A stretch of DNA of 64,000 bases, taken from NCBI RefSeq assembly GCF_004011505.1, contig NZ_SAUN01000001.1, forward strand, positions 2,356,001-2,420,000. Direction: 5' to 3'. The stretch comes from Nonomuraea polychroma (GTDB taxonomy: Bacteria > Actinomycetota > Actinomycetes > Streptosporangiales > Streptosporangiaceae). Below, one piece after another: positions 24,870-33,271 of the stretch. Within the stretch, counting starts at the first letter, position 1. Every line of letters begins with the position of its first letter. Position numbers and translations under genes: made by a program. The notes under the pieces were generated by a model that saw only the letters and a program-made list of their open reading frames with translations, was not told the origin of the DNA and did not search any database.

Positions 24870-26306
24870 TCAGCCCGCCGGCTCTGCCTGCGGGGCCGTC
24901 GAAGGCGGAGGGGAGAATTCAAGGCGGCGAATCAGCCCTGCGCCTGCCGCGCCCCCTACCGTGATGACGGTCAACGCGATCAGTGCGGGTGTGAACCCGT
25001 CGACGAACTGGTCGGCCGAGCCGTACCCGCCCGCACTGGAGAAGACCGCGGCCGCCACCGCGACGCCGAACACCGCGCCGACCTGCCTGATCGTGTTGCT
25101 GACGCCTGCCGCGATGCCCACGAGCTGTGGCTCGACAGAGCGCATCACCGCGGAGGCGGCTGTGGGGAACGCGACCGCGACGCCGACGCCGGCGGCGAGC
25201 AGCGGCACGATCATCATGCCGTAGCCGATGTCGGCCATGGCCATCAGCGCGATCGCCAAGAAGCCGACGGCGTGCAGCAGGAGCCCGACGATCAGCAGGG
25301 GGCGTTCTCCCTTGCTGTCGGCCATGCGCCCGGCCATGGGAGAGATGAAGAGCGCGAGAGCGACCCAGGGCAACATGCGGACGCCCACGCCGAGAGGATC
25401 GTGGCCCAGGGCGAGCTGGAGGTATTGGGCGAAGACGAAGCCCACGCCGTACAGCGTGGCGGCCAGGGAGAAGCTGACCACGCAGCCGCCGACGAAGCTG
25501 CGGTTGCGGAAGAGATCGAGAGGCATCATGGGAGCGGTGGTGCGATGCTCCCACCACAGGAAGGCGACCAGGGCCACGACTCCGCCGACCAGGCCGCCGA
25601 GCACGTACGGGCTGGCCCATCCGTCCTCGCCGCCCCTGATGAGCGCCTGTGCGATGCCGTAGACACCCAGGGTCGACAACACCAGTCCGAGCAGGTCGAT
25701 GCGGTGCGCGATCCCCTTGCTTTCGCTGATCCTGACGAGGCTGAGGATGATCACGACGATGCCGACCGGCACGTTGAGCCAGAAGATCCACTGCCATGAG
25801 AGCAGTTCGATGATGGCCCCGCCGATCAGCGGCCCCAGCGCGACGGCCAGGCCGGAAATGGCGCCCCAGACACCGAATGCCGCACCTCTCTGTTCGGGAG
25901 GGGTGGCGTCCGTGATGACGGCCAGGGCGAGCGCGATCGCGATTCCGCCGCCGACCCCCTGGAGAGCGCGGGCCGCGATGAGGATCTCGATGGTCGGGCT
26001 GATCGCGCAGACCAACGAGCTGACGGTGAACAGGGCGAGCCCTGAGACGAACAGCAGACGCCGGCCGTAGCGGTCTCCGAGCGCCGCGCCGGTCAGGATC
26101 AGGGCCGCGAAGCCCAGCTCGTAAGCGCTGATCGTCCAACCGAGCGCTGCCGTGCCCGCGTTCATGTCCTGATGGAGTGTGGGCAGAGCGGTCGTGACGA
26201 CCAGTACGTCAAGACCGACCATGAAGGAGGCGAAGGAGGCGAGGACTAAGGTCCACCGCTGACGAGACTGCGAGTAGGCGGCGTCGAGGCCGTCACTAGT
26301 GGCCAT
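24870..26306 (-). CDS. DHA2-family (EmrB/QacA-type) drug exporter, first copy
   Basis: A 478-aa, 14-span MFS antiporter: SFMVGLDVLVVTTALPTLHQ (motif D1), GAALGDRYGRRLLFVSGL (motif A) and GGGIAIALALAVITDATPPE with a motif-C-like AISGLAVALGPLIGG. These proton-coupled pumps expel bulky cationic or polyketide drugs. Close to the PKSE locus, it is a plausible product exporter, but no substrate residue proves it. 27 bp upstream of the M28 gene on the same strand. Confidence 0.88.
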   Translation of the reverse strand: MATSDGLDAAYSQSRQRWTLVLASFASFMVGLDVLVVTTALPTLHQDMNAGTAALGWTISAYELGFAALILTGAALGDRYGRRLLFVSGLALFTVSSLVCAISPTIEILIAARALQGVGGGIAIALALAVITDATPPEQRGAAFGVWGAISGLAVALGPLIGGAIIELLSWQWIFWLNVPVGIVVIILSLVRISESKGIAHRIDLLGLVLSTLGVYGIAQALIRGGEDGWASPYVLGGLVGGVVALVAFLWWEHRTTAPMMPLDLFRNRSFVGGCVVSFSLAATLYGVGFVFAQYLQLALGHDPLGVGVRMLPWVALALFISPMAGRMADSKGERPLLIVGLLLHAVGFLAIALMAMADIGYGMMIVPLLAAGVGVAVAFPTAASAVMRSVEPQLVGIAAGVSNTIRQVGAVFGVAVAAAVFSSAGGYGSADQFVDGFTPALIALTVITVGGAAGAGLIRRLEFSPPPSTAPQAEPAG

Positions 26307-26346
26307 GGGAGGCTCCAGTGGTTACTCTACGAACTCTTATTAGGCC

Positions 26347-26369
26347 AATGATCGATTTTTGCGATGATT
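26347..26369. promoter_or_regulatory. Inverted repeat AATGATCG...CGATGATT upstream of the first DHA2 exporter
   Basis: AATGATCG (26347-26354) and CGATGATT (26362-26369) match as inverted copies at 7 of 8 positions around a 7-nt AT-rich centre, about 41 bp before the exporter start at 26306 (reverse strand). Architecture suits a dimeric repressor such as MarR or TetR. The rest of the 111-bp spacer shows nothing else. Confidence 0.45.
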
Positions 26370-26417
26370 CGAGCTAGAAGCCTGGTTCCGGGTCTGAGCG
26401 TAACATCAAGCTATCGA

Positions 26418-27875
26418 TTATTGAAGTGAATCAGCCGTGTTGGCTCGCCGCATGCCCACGATCGCGTTGAGCACCGCGGGGATCGTCAGAACCGCTGCCA
26501 GCAAGAAGGCCCGCGCTACGCCGTCAGAGAGGGCGGTGAGCGGATCCGCGCCCTGGGCAAGCCTGCCGGCGGCGTAGGTGTTGGCGGCGGTCATGGCAAT
26601 GGCCAGCCCGATCGCCGCGCCGATCTGCGCAGCGGCCTGGACGACGCCTGCCGCCAGGCCGGCGGTGCGCTCGTCCGCCGACGAGGTCGCCACAACTTCG
26701 CTGTTGATCCAGGCGAACGGCATCCCCACACCGACGAGGACGAGTCCTGGAAGAATGTCCGTGAGGTAGGCGGAATCTGGTGCCAGCCGGGTCAGCAGCA
26801 ACAGGCCTCCTCCGATCGCTGCCCAGCCCAGCAGGTACGGCACACGTGGGCCGAGGCGGTTGAGCAGATATGTGCCCAGCGGGCCGACCAGCAGCACCAT
26901 GCCGACGACAGGAACGAGCATGAAGCCTGCTGTCAGCGCACCGGCGCCGTGAACTCGCTGGAGGTAGAGGCTGCCGACGACGATGACGGGGATCGTGGCG
27001 GCGGAGACCAGTAGCACGCCGACGGCACCGCAAACGAGCCGGCGGTTCCGGACGAGCGCAGGCGGCACGAGAGGGTGACTGGCCCGGGACTGGATGAGCG
27101 CGAAGGCGATGAGCAGGATTGCGCCACCGGCGAGGATCGCGAGGGTGAACGGGTCGGCCCAGCCGTGTTCGGCGGCGCGTACAAAGCCGTAGACCATAGC
27201 GAGCAGGCCACCGGTCATGCACGCTGCTCCGGGCACGTCCGCGCCGCGAGCGCGCTCGGTGCCGTCTTTCGGCACCAGGCGGAGCGAGGTCACCAGGATG
27301 GCCACGCCGATCGGGATGTTCACGTAGAAGCCCCAGCGCCAGTCGAACTGGCTGACCACGACGCCACCCGCGCAGGTGCCGGTGATGGCGCCGATGCCGC
27401 CGACCGTCCCCCAGATGCCGACGGCTCTGCTCCGTTCGGCTGGGTCGGTGAACATGGCGATCATGATCGCCATGGCGGCGGGGATGAGCAGTGCCGCAGA
27501 AACCGCCTGGAATGCGCGGCCGGCGATCAGCCAGGGGCCGTCGGTGGCGGCGCCGCACATCGCGGAGGCCAGGACGAACCCAAGGAGGCAGGTCAGGAAC
27601 AGGCGCCGCCGGCCGACGATGTCCGCGAGCCGCCCGCCTAACAGCTGGAATCCGCCGACCAGCAGGACATACACGTTGGTGACCCACTGGGCCGCCGTCA
27701 AGGTCATGTCGAGGTCGCGCTGGATGTCGGGAAGGGCCAGCGCCACGATTCCGGCATCAGCGTTGGCGACGAACGGTGCCACTGCCACGACGGCGAGGGC
27801 CGCGGTGCGCGTCCGAGCACGGACGGGGCTGACGGAGCCGGCGATCGGCCTGAGGGCATAGTCGACGACGGTCAT
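26418..27875 (-). CDS. DHA2-family drug exporter, second copy
   Basis: A 485-aa 14-span MFS transporter: NADAGIVALALPDIQRDL (motif D1), GGRLADIVGRRRLFLTCL (motif A), GTVGGIGAITGTCAGGVV (motif C). It is only distantly similar to the neighbour at 24870, so this is not a recent duplication. The start at 27875 faces the kinase-LLM gene across a 132-bp promoter region containing a perfect TetR-like palindrome (27928) and an ArsR-type motif (27966). Candidate efflux pump for the pathway product or other toxins. Confidence 0.88.
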   Translation of the reverse strand: MTVVDYALRPIAGSVSPVRARTRTAALAVVAVAPFVANADAGIVALALPDIQRDLDMTLTAAQWVTNVYVLLVGGFQLLGGRLADIVGRRRLFLTCLLGFVLASAMCGAATDGPWLIAGRAFQAVSAALLIPAAMAIMIAMFTDPAERSRAVGIWGTVGGIGAITGTCAGGVVVSQFDWRWGFYVNIPIGVAILVTSLRLVPKDGTERARGADVPGAACMTGGLLAMVYGFVRAAEHGWADPFTLAILAGGAILLIAFALIQSRASHPLVPPALVRNRRLVCGAVGVLLVSAATIPVIVVGSLYLQRVHGAGALTAGFMLVPVVGMVLLVGPLGTYLLNRLGPRVPYLLGWAAIGGGLLLLTRLAPDSAYLTDILPGLVLVGVGMPFAWINSEVVATSSADERTAGLAAGVVQAAAQIGAAIGLAIAMTAANTYAAGRLAQGADPLTALSDGVARAFLLAAVLTIPAVLNAIVGMRRANTADSLQ

Positions 27876-27927
27876 GGCTACTCCTGGGATGGGGAGAAGG
27901 CACGCGACGGGAAGCGCGTGAGCTCAT

Positions 27928-27939
27928 ACGACCGGTCGT
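27928..27939. promoter_or_regulatory. Perfect 12-bp palindrome ACGACCGGTCGT
   Basis: ACGACCGGTCGT is self-complementary and is a typical TetR-family operator core. It lies 53 bp upstream of the DHA2 exporter start on the reverse strand. No TetR gene is found in the window. Confidence 0.5.
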
Positions 27940-27965
27940 TACTACTCTTTAAATGTTAGGCAGCG

Positions 27966-27986
27966 CTTACGAAAGCGTCAACTGTC
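27966..27986 (+). promoter_or_regulatory. Shared motif CTTACGnnAGCGTCAACTGTC, copy A
   Basis: CTTACGAAAGCGTCAACTG plus TC is identical, apart from two bases, to the sequence at 37330-37350 upstream of an ArsR gene. 19 of 21 bases agree at sites 9.4 kb apart. It lies in the divergent region between the second DHA2 exporter and the kinase-LLM fusion, implying control by that ArsR-type regulator. Confidence 0.6.
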
Positions 27987-28007
27987 GTAGCAGAAGTTTT
28001 CGGACCC

Positions 28008-29510
28008 ATGCAGACTGGACGCATGGAAGACAGCCTGGATGTGCCATCACCTTGCCTGATCGTCCTGGTCGGTCCGGGTGCGTCGGGGAAGTCGACGTGG
28101 GCCGCGAAGAGCTTTCCCGCCGAGTGGATCGTTTCGAGCGACCATCTCCGCGCCATGGTGGGAAGCGGCGAAGACGACATCGCAGCCAGCGCGGATGCGC
28201 TCACGCTTCTGCTTCAGATAGTGACGATACGCGTGCGTCGGCGGCTGACCACAGTGATCGACACGCTCGGCCTCGACGTGGAACGCCGTCGCGCCTGGCT
28301 CGCCCTGGCGCGCGAGAACCAGATGGCGTGCGTGGCGGTGGCCTTCGACACGCCTGCCGCCGAGTGCCGCTCACGCAATCAGGGACGGGCCAAACGCATT
28401 CCGGTTGACGTGCTGAACAGCCAGCTCCGTACGTGGCGTCGCACCAAGGAGACGCTGGCCACCGAGGGCTTTGACAAGGTGATCTCTCCCCGGCCCGTTC
28501 GCGTGGTGCCCAAGGCGTTCTCCGAAGCCGCGGCCGCCGCCCGGCGCCAGCATGACGAACCGGCCGGGATGCGGTTCGGGCTGCACCTGGCCAGCTTTTC
28601 CTTCTCCCGCGACAGGGCGGCCACGGCGGGCCATCTCAGGGACATCGCCGAAGCGGCGGAGTCCGCGGGATTCGACGGCATCTACGTGATGGACCACTTC
28701 CGGCAGATTCCGCAGATAGGCCGGCCTTGGGACGACTTCCTGGAGAGCTGGACCACGCTGGCGTACCTGTGCGCGCACACGTCGCGGGTACGACTCGGCA
28801 CGCTGGTCTCCGGTATCACCTACCGCAACGTCGCGCACCTCGGCAAGATCGTTGCGACTCTGGACATATTGAGCCGGGGCAGGGCGGTCTGCGGGGTGGG
28901 GCTCGCCTGGTTCAAGGAGGAGCACCTGGCCTACGGCTGGGAGTTCCCGCCGGTCTCCGCGAGATATGCACTGCTGGAGGACGCGCTTCAACTGTTGCCC
29001 CTGATATGGGGACCAGGCAGCCCGCGGTTCGATGGGCGTGTCCTGTCGGTGCCGGAGGCGGTCTGCTATCCCAGACCCATCCAGGCGAAAATACCCATCA
29101 TCGTGGGCGGCGGAGCTGAGCGGCGGACGCTGAGGCTGGCCGCCCGCTATGCGGATGCCGCCAATGTCTTCGGCGACGTGCGCACCGTGCGGCACAAGGC
29201 GGGAGTGCTACGTCGCCACTGCGCCGAGGCCGGCCGCGATCCCGAGCAGGTCGCACTCACACATCTGTCCACCGCCCTGGTAGGGGCCGACGACAGACAC
29301 GTGACACAACTGGTGAGCCGACTTCGCCCGCCCCGACGGGATCCCGCTCGCTTTGCGGAGTCGGTGAACGCCGGCACTGTACATGATCACGTAGGCCGTT
29401 TCCGAGAGCTGGCGGAAGCAGGCGTGGGAGAGGTCATTGTGCGCCTGCCGGATCTCTCGGACACGGAACCGATCGAGCGCATGGCGAAGATCATCGCGGC
29501 CTTCCGTTGA
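28008..29510 (+). CDS. P-loop kinase fused to F420/flavin LLM-class oxidoreductase
   Basis: Two domains in 500 aa. Residues ~15-170 form a polynucleotide-kinase-like P-loop NTPase (Walker A GPGASGKST; SSDHLR; VIDTLGLD; GRAKRIPVDVL). Residues ~185-500 are an LLM-class TIM barrel (MRFGLHLASFSFSRD, DGIYVMDHF, VRLGTLVSGITYRNVAHLGK, RAVCGVGLAWFKEEH, IPIIVGGGAERRTL) matching the F420-dependent TIGR03560-like group. ATG 28023 is an equally good start; neither has a clear RBS. Such fusions occur in actinomycetes; the kinase substrate is unknown. Divergent from the DHA2 exporter. Confidence 0.87.
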   Translation: MQTGRMEDSLDVPSPCLIVLVGPGASGKSTWAAKSFPAEWIVSSDHLRAMVGSGEDDIAASADALTLLLQIVTIRVRRRLTTVIDTLGLDVERRRAWLALARENQMACVAVAFDTPAAECRSRNQGRAKRIPVDVLNSQLRTWRRTKETLATEGFDKVISPRPVRVVPKAFSEAAAAARRQHDEPAGMRFGLHLASFSFSRDRAATAGHLRDIAEAAESAGFDGIYVMDHFRQIPQIGRPWDDFLESWTTLAYLCAHTSRVRLGTLVSGITYRNVAHLGKIVATLDILSRGRAVCGVGLAWFKEEHLAYGWEFPPVSARYALLEDALQLLPLIWGPGSPRFDGRVLSVPEAVCYPRPIQAKIPIIVGGGAERRTLRLAARYADAANVFGDVRTVRHKAGVLRRHCAEAGRDPEQVALTHLSTALVGADDRHVTQLVSRLRPPRRDPARFAESVNAGTVHDHVGRFRELAEAGVGEVIVRLPDLSDTEPIERMAKIIAAFR

Positions 29511-29519
29511 GCGCCGGGT

Positions 29520-29855
29520 TCAGCCGACCGCGCGAATCTCTTCCTCGCCGTCGCCGCCCTCGGCCAGCCGCCGGGCGAGGTTCACCGAGTCGCCCCACAT
29601 CTGATCGAGGAACCTGCGCAACTCGGCCAGTCCATCCTCGCTCGCCCGATAAAGACGCTTGGTGCCTTCCCGGCGCTCAGAGATCAGCTCGGCGTCTTTC
29701 AACACCTGGAGATGCTGGGAGACGGCGGAGCGGGTCACACCCTCGAAATGCTCTGCGATGTGACCCGCGGACAGTTCCTCGCTCGCGACGAGCCGGAGAA
29801 TCGCCAGACGTCTCGGCTCGGCGATCGCGCGCAAGGTGTCATCCACCTGTGGCAT
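29520..29855 (-). CDS. ArsR-family transcriptional regulator
   Basis: A 111-aa winged-helix repressor: LRAIAEPRRLAILRLV, EELSAGHIAEHF, TRSAVSQHLQVLKDAELISE (recognition helix), RREGTKRLYRAS (wing). No metal-binding ELCVCDL cysteines, so it belongs to the non-metal ArsR branch often paired with SRPBCC or small-molecule enzymes. It overlaps the upstream DinB-like gene by 17 bp and is convergent with the kinase-LLM gene 9 bp away. Paralogous to the regulator at 36900. Confidence 0.88.
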   Translation of the reverse strand: MPQVDDTLRAIAEPRRLAILRLVASEELSAGHIAEHFEGVTRSAVSQHLQVLKDAELISERREGTKRLYRASEDGLAELRRFLDQMWGDSVNLARRLAEGGDGEEEIRAVG

Positions 29856-30342
29856 TCATCCCCCCAAGCGGACTGAAGAGTTCTTCCAATTGCCTAGTAT
29901 GCGCCAGCACGTGGAAAGTCGCATTGATCTGGAGGACCTGTGCCCACGGAACCGGGCTGTCCAGGCGCACCTCGCCATTGTCCACGATCTTCGAGGGGAC
30001 CAGGGTAGCGGCCTGCTCAGGGGTGAGGCACTCGGTCAGCTGGGCAAGCCTCTCGCCATTGGCCTTGACCAGGGCGCAGAGGTTCGCCCACCCCCCGCTC
30101 TCGGCGGCGATCCCCAAGAGCACGTCTTCGTCGATCGCCTCCGCGTTGTCGAACGTCAACGCCCGTCCAGCGATCAGGAGCTCGGTGGCGTCCGCGAGGA
30201 GAGCATCGTTCTTCGCCACGTGAGCGAGCACGAACTCGGCAGGCCACTCCCCAGGAGGCGGAGCCATGCGCTGCTGGTCCGCACACTTCTCGGCCACGTT
30301 CAGCAGATTCGCGTGCGCCTCGCGCAGCGCAGTGGCGTCCAT
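29839..30342 (-). CDS. DinB/mycothiol-dependent maleylpyruvate isomerase-like protein
   Basis: A 167-aa four-helix-bundle protein: PPPGEWPAEFVLAHVAKND (first metal-ligand helix), a central helix with LVKANGERLAQL, and NATFHVLAHTRQLEELF, whose His residues fit the DinB metal triad. Family members use mycothiol or bacillithiol as thiol cofactor. It forms a two-gene operon with the overlapping ArsR gene; conjugation or detoxification of electrophiles is a reasonable inference. Confidence 0.78.
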   Translation of the reverse strand: MDATALREAHANLLNVAEKCADQQRMAPPPGEWPAEFVLAHVAKNDALLADATELLIAGRALTFDNAEAIDEDVLLGIAAESGGWANLCALVKANGERLAQLTECLTPEQAATLVPSKIVDNGEVRLDSPVPWAQVLQINATFHVLAHTRQLEELFSPLGGMNATGG

Positions 30343-30376
30343 GAGATCTCCTTTGCCAGTGATATGGGCTAAGCCG

Positions 30377-31318
30377 TCACGCCGCCCAGGGCGCGATCGG
30401 GTACCAGATGTAGCCGCGGCGGGCGAGCAGTCGCACGTCCCAGTAGAGAAGGGTGAACACGCCGGCGACGATGAACGCGGCCCCCATCACCACGGCCATG
30501 CGGCCCGGTTTGGCGGTCATCCACCGATTCATCTTGCCTCCGGGCAGCAGCGCCATGCCCAGGAAGAGCGTGCTGATGATGATGATGTTGCCGATCGACT
30601 GAAGGACGAAGGCGAAGACCCCGTACAGGACGTTGTGGCTCTCCGCGGCATCCCTGAAGAGCTGGCGGAACAGGCCGTACGGCCGCCCGATGAGGAAGGC
30701 GCCGATGAGGGCGCCCATGAGCGCCATGCGGGCATGCGGGTAGCGGCGTGATACACGAGCGAGCGGATCGCGGACGATGCCCAGGGCCGCCAGACCCAGG
30801 TAGATCATGACGATGCCGATGATGCCGAACGTCACCATCGACTGCACCGAGCGCGGTGTGAGTCCCGTGGCTGTCGCGGTGCTGAACTGGGGCATCGATG
30901 TGCCGACGATGGCGACCACCGCCCCGTACAGGGCCGAGACGACGACCATTCCGGCGGCGAGGTGTGCCAGAGGCCTGAGCGCCGCCGCCAGACGTCCGCG
31001 CATGGTCCGCTGATCGCTGAGCAGCGGCGCCAGAGCGCCGAACGCGGCGATGTTGCAGGCGGTGAACGTGCCCGCGAGACCGGTGACGAAGGCGAAGATC
31101 AGCCCTGCGGACACTCCCGCTATGGGAACCTCGTTCGCGTCGTGGCCGAGCAGTCCGTCGGCCACCGTGTGGCCGATCGTCTGGTCGACGAAGTGCGCGG
31201 ACCAGACGACGGTGAGCAGGAATCCCGCCACGACGCTCAGCGTGACGACGAGCCACCGCCTCCGGGGCGTCTGCTGCTCTGTGGGTTGCGACTGCACAGG
31301 TGGAACCACGGTTGTCAT
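30377..31318 (-). CDS. Integral membrane protein, weakly DsbD/CcdA-like
   Basis: A 313-aa protein with about seven to eight membrane spans. The segment GLAGTFTACNIAAFGALAPLL places a Cys in a span reminiscent of the DsbD/CcdA thiol-transfer family, with two-fold repeat feel (VVSALYGAVVAIVGTS; GVFAFVLQSIGNIIII), but a second redox Cys is not obvious. ATG 31318 was chosen over GTG 31330 because GGAG lies six bases upstream. Function unknown. Confidence 0.75.
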   Translation of the reverse strand: MTTVVPPVQSQPTEQQTPRRRWLVVTLSVVAGFLLTVVWSAHFVDQTIGHTVADGLLGHDANEVPIAGVSAGLIFAFVTGLAGTFTACNIAAFGALAPLLSDQRTMRGRLAAALRPLAHLAAGMVVVSALYGAVVAIVGTSMPQFSTATATGLTPRSVQSMVTFGIIGIVMIYLGLAALGIVRDPLARVSRRYPHARMALMGALIGAFLIGRPYGLFRQLFRDAAESHNVLYGVFAFVLQSIGNIIIISTLFLGMALLPGGKMNRWMTAKPGRMAVVMGAAFIVAGVFTLLYWDVRLLARRGYIWYPIAPWAA

Positions 31319-31363
31319 GGCATGCTCCACTGACGGAGAGGAAGGAACCGCTGCAGCCAGGCG

Positions 31364-31825
31364 CTAGCGCGCGAACATCCGCTCAAAACCCCCGAGGATG
31401 TTGGGCCAGCCGGCTTTGTGCTTCGCGTAAAGATCCATCATCATTGGGCCGAGCTTCTCCCACCCGTGATGAACCAGCTCGACACGGGTCAGCCGCGGCC
31501 CCAGGGTCTTGAAATAGAGCAGTACCTCTGTGTAGATGGGTCCCGGCAGCACCTCCCAGGAGAAGGCGAAGAACTTCGGCGGGTCCCACTTCTGGATGTG
31601 ACCCCAGTCGCATTCGCGCCCGTCGAACAGCACCTCGTAGATCCGGCCGCCCACGTGTTCCTCCACATGGACGGACTCGACCTGGCCGGGTTGGATCGCG
31701 CTGGTCTGGATCGGCCACCAACTGCCGATCTCGCGGATGAAGGTGTTGAAAGTGCGCTCCCGGTCGGCCTCGACCATTATCGCGTGCCGGATAGGTTCCA
31801 CGATGGGCGGGATCGCATCGTCCAT
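31364..31825 (-). CDS. SRPBCC (AHSA1/START-fold) protein
   Basis: A 153-aa helix-grip protein: IRHAIMVEADRERTFNTFIR, GSWWPI, VGGRIYEVLFDGRECDWGHI, WDPPKFFAFSWE, ELVHHGWEKLG and the long C-terminal helix ending GGFERMF are family-typical. Such proteins bind hydrophobic ligands; the enediyne self-sacrifice protein CalC has the same fold, but AHSA1-like proteins are also common everywhere. AGAGG precedes the ATG. Neighbour of a VOC-family gene 71 bp upstream. Confidence 0.87.
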   Translation of the reverse strand: MDDAIPPIVEPIRHAIMVEADRERTFNTFIREIGSWWPIQTSAIQPGQVESVHVEEHVGGRIYEVLFDGRECDWGHIQKWDPPKFFAFSWEVLPGPIYTEVLLYFKTLGPRLTRVELVHHGWEKLGPMMMDLYAKHKAGWPNILGGFERMFAR

Positions 31826-31896
31826 GGGATCGACCTCTGTCCTTGGGCGGCCGCCCTCGGCCAGGTAGCCGTCCTACCTGGCCGCAGGCGGGAGTG

Positions 31897-32247
31897 TCAG
31901 CGCTGCCAGAGGCCGACTCGGTTGCCGTCGGGGTCCTGGAAGACCGCCATCACGCCGGTCCCGGGGATTTCGTACGGGGGTACCTCAGTCTTGCCGCCGA
32001 GGCGTTCGACGTGTTCCAGAGACGCCTTGGCATCCTGAACCGCGACGTAGAGGACGATGCCGGGCTGGTTGCCGTTGCCGGCCTGCCCGATTCCGCCGGG
32101 GATCCCCTCACTGGATCCCGTGTCGACCATGCCGTAGTTCATCGGGTTGTTGGCGTCGATGTTCCAGCCGAACAGCTCGGCATAGAACTTGTGTGCCTTC
32201 GCGGCATCCTTCGCGGTGATGTCGAACCACGCAACGGGCTGTCCCAT
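31897..32247 (-). CDS. VOC-family (glyoxalase/bleomycin-resistance fold) protein
   Basis: A 116-aa protein with two beta-alpha-beta-beta-beta modules: GQPVAWFDITAKDAAKAHKF, YAELFGWNID, and GIVLYVAVQDAKASLEHVERLGGK followed by MAVFQDPDGNRVGLWQ. The metal ligands of glyoxalase I are only partly kept, as in ligand-sequestering members. ATG 32247 is preferred to 32253 because GGAGGG lies at correct spacing only for it. TnmS proteins of tiancimycin producers show that this fold can bind enediynes; a link here is inference. Confidence 0.86.
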   Translation of the reverse strand: MGQPVAWFDITAKDAAKAHKFYAELFGWNIDANNPMNYGMVDTGSSEGIPGGIGQAGNGNQPGIVLYVAVQDAKASLEHVERLGGKTEVPPYEIPGTGVMAVFQDPDGNRVGLWQR

Positions 32248-32423
32248 GAGCATCCCTCCGACGTTGGATGTTGACCCGAGCCTAGGAGCCCGGTTGCGTA
32301 AGTTCTACCTGTCGAAGGTGGCGACTGTCTATACCTTTTGTTAGTTGCAGGTATCGAAAGATACGTAGATGCGCGCGGATCAGTGGACTGTTTGGTCCGG
32401 CAGATTGCTTCTAAAATGCTTAG

Positions 32424-33083
32424 TTACCTGCTCGACGACATGCGATCCACTCCCTTGATCAAGGATGCGCTCATGGCCTTGTTGACCGCGTCGATGCGCG
32501 AGACCGCCCCGAGCTTGGCGAAGATCTTCCGCATGTGCCGCTTCACCGTCGCCTCGGTGAGGGACAGGCGAGAGGCGATCTGGGAGTTGCTCATCGCCTG
32601 CGCGGTGAGTTCGAGGATTTCGCGCTCCCGATGGGAGAGCACGCCGGAAGGCTCCTGCTCCGTCTGGGCCAGGCTCTCGCGGGAGACGGAGAGCAGCACC
32701 CGCCCATCGTCGCGACGAGCACTGCGCACGGCCGACACCAGCTCGTCCATGCTGACGCTCTTCAGCAGGTAGCCGCGAATGCCGATGGCAAGCAGGCTCT
32801 TGAGGAGAGGAGCTGCGTCATACATGCTCAGGATGATCACTTGCGATCTCGGCGACACCTTGTGCAAACGCGTAACAGTCGTCTCGACGTCGTCGCCGGG
32901 GATCTCGACATCCAGCAGCACTACATCTGGCTTCGTCTCGCCGGCCAGAGCCACGGCTTCCTTGGCGTCACCGGCCTGGCCGACCACCACCAAGTCCTGC
33001 TGGGACTCAAGGATCTTCTGGACACCCTCCCGCACGATCGTGTGGTCATCGACGAGCAGAACAGTCGTGGGTCCCTCGGCCAT
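32424..33083 (-). CDS. NarL/FixJ-type response regulator
   Basis: A 219-aa protein: receiver domain with Asp12/Asp13 (LLVDDH), phospho-acceptor Asp58 (VVLLDVEI), Ser in ILSMYD and Lys in LLKSV; C-terminal LuxR HTH (LSHREREILELTAQAMSNSQ, then LTEATVKRHMRKIFAKLG). ATG 33083 was chosen because GGAGAGG lies six to seven bases upstream; a longer reading from 33113 lacks an RBS. Divergent from the histidine kinase at 33272, with which it should pair. The 170-bp region beyond its stop holds only a short GTATC-GAAA-GATAC hairpin. Confidence 0.92.
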   Translation of the reverse strand: MAEGPTTVLLVDDHTIVREGVQKILESQQDLVVVGQAGDAKEAVALAGETKPDVVLLDVEIPGDDVETTVTRLHKVSPRSQVIILSMYDAAPLLKSLLAIGIRGYLLKSVSMDELVSAVRSARRDDGRVLLSVSRESLAQTEQEPSGVLSHREREILELTAQAMSNSQIASRLSLTEATVKRHMRKIFAKLGAVSRIDAVNKAMSASLIKGVDRMSSSR

Positions 33084-33271
33084 ATGCCTCTCCAGCAGAC
33101 GCAGTGCGCTCACGGTAACCCAGCCCCGTCATGTCGGTATAGTCGGAGAGTGGATGAATGGCGGACAATGAGTTCTTATCTCCCTTTGGCGGTTGTCCGT
33201 CCGGTTTAAGTGACTATGATCTGCGATGTATCGGTGCTCAGAACGCTCGTCTTCGGCAACGGGGGGAGAGA

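Noticed and set aside
24870-27875. The two DHA2 exporters as a tandem duplication
   Set aside because: Motifs are shared but the sequences differ throughout, and their promoters carry different dyads, so they are ordinary distant family members.
32351-32364. GTATC-GAAA-GATAC mini-hairpin after the response-regulator gene
   Set aside because: Only a 5-bp AT-containing stem without a T tract; too weak to call a terminator.
33158-33271. In-frame N-terminal extension of the histidine kinase, starting at ATG 33158 with an RBS-like GGAGAG
   Set aside because: The 38 codons use TTA and many A/T-ending codons unlike the rest of the gene, and a better GTG with GGGGGAGAG lies at 33272.
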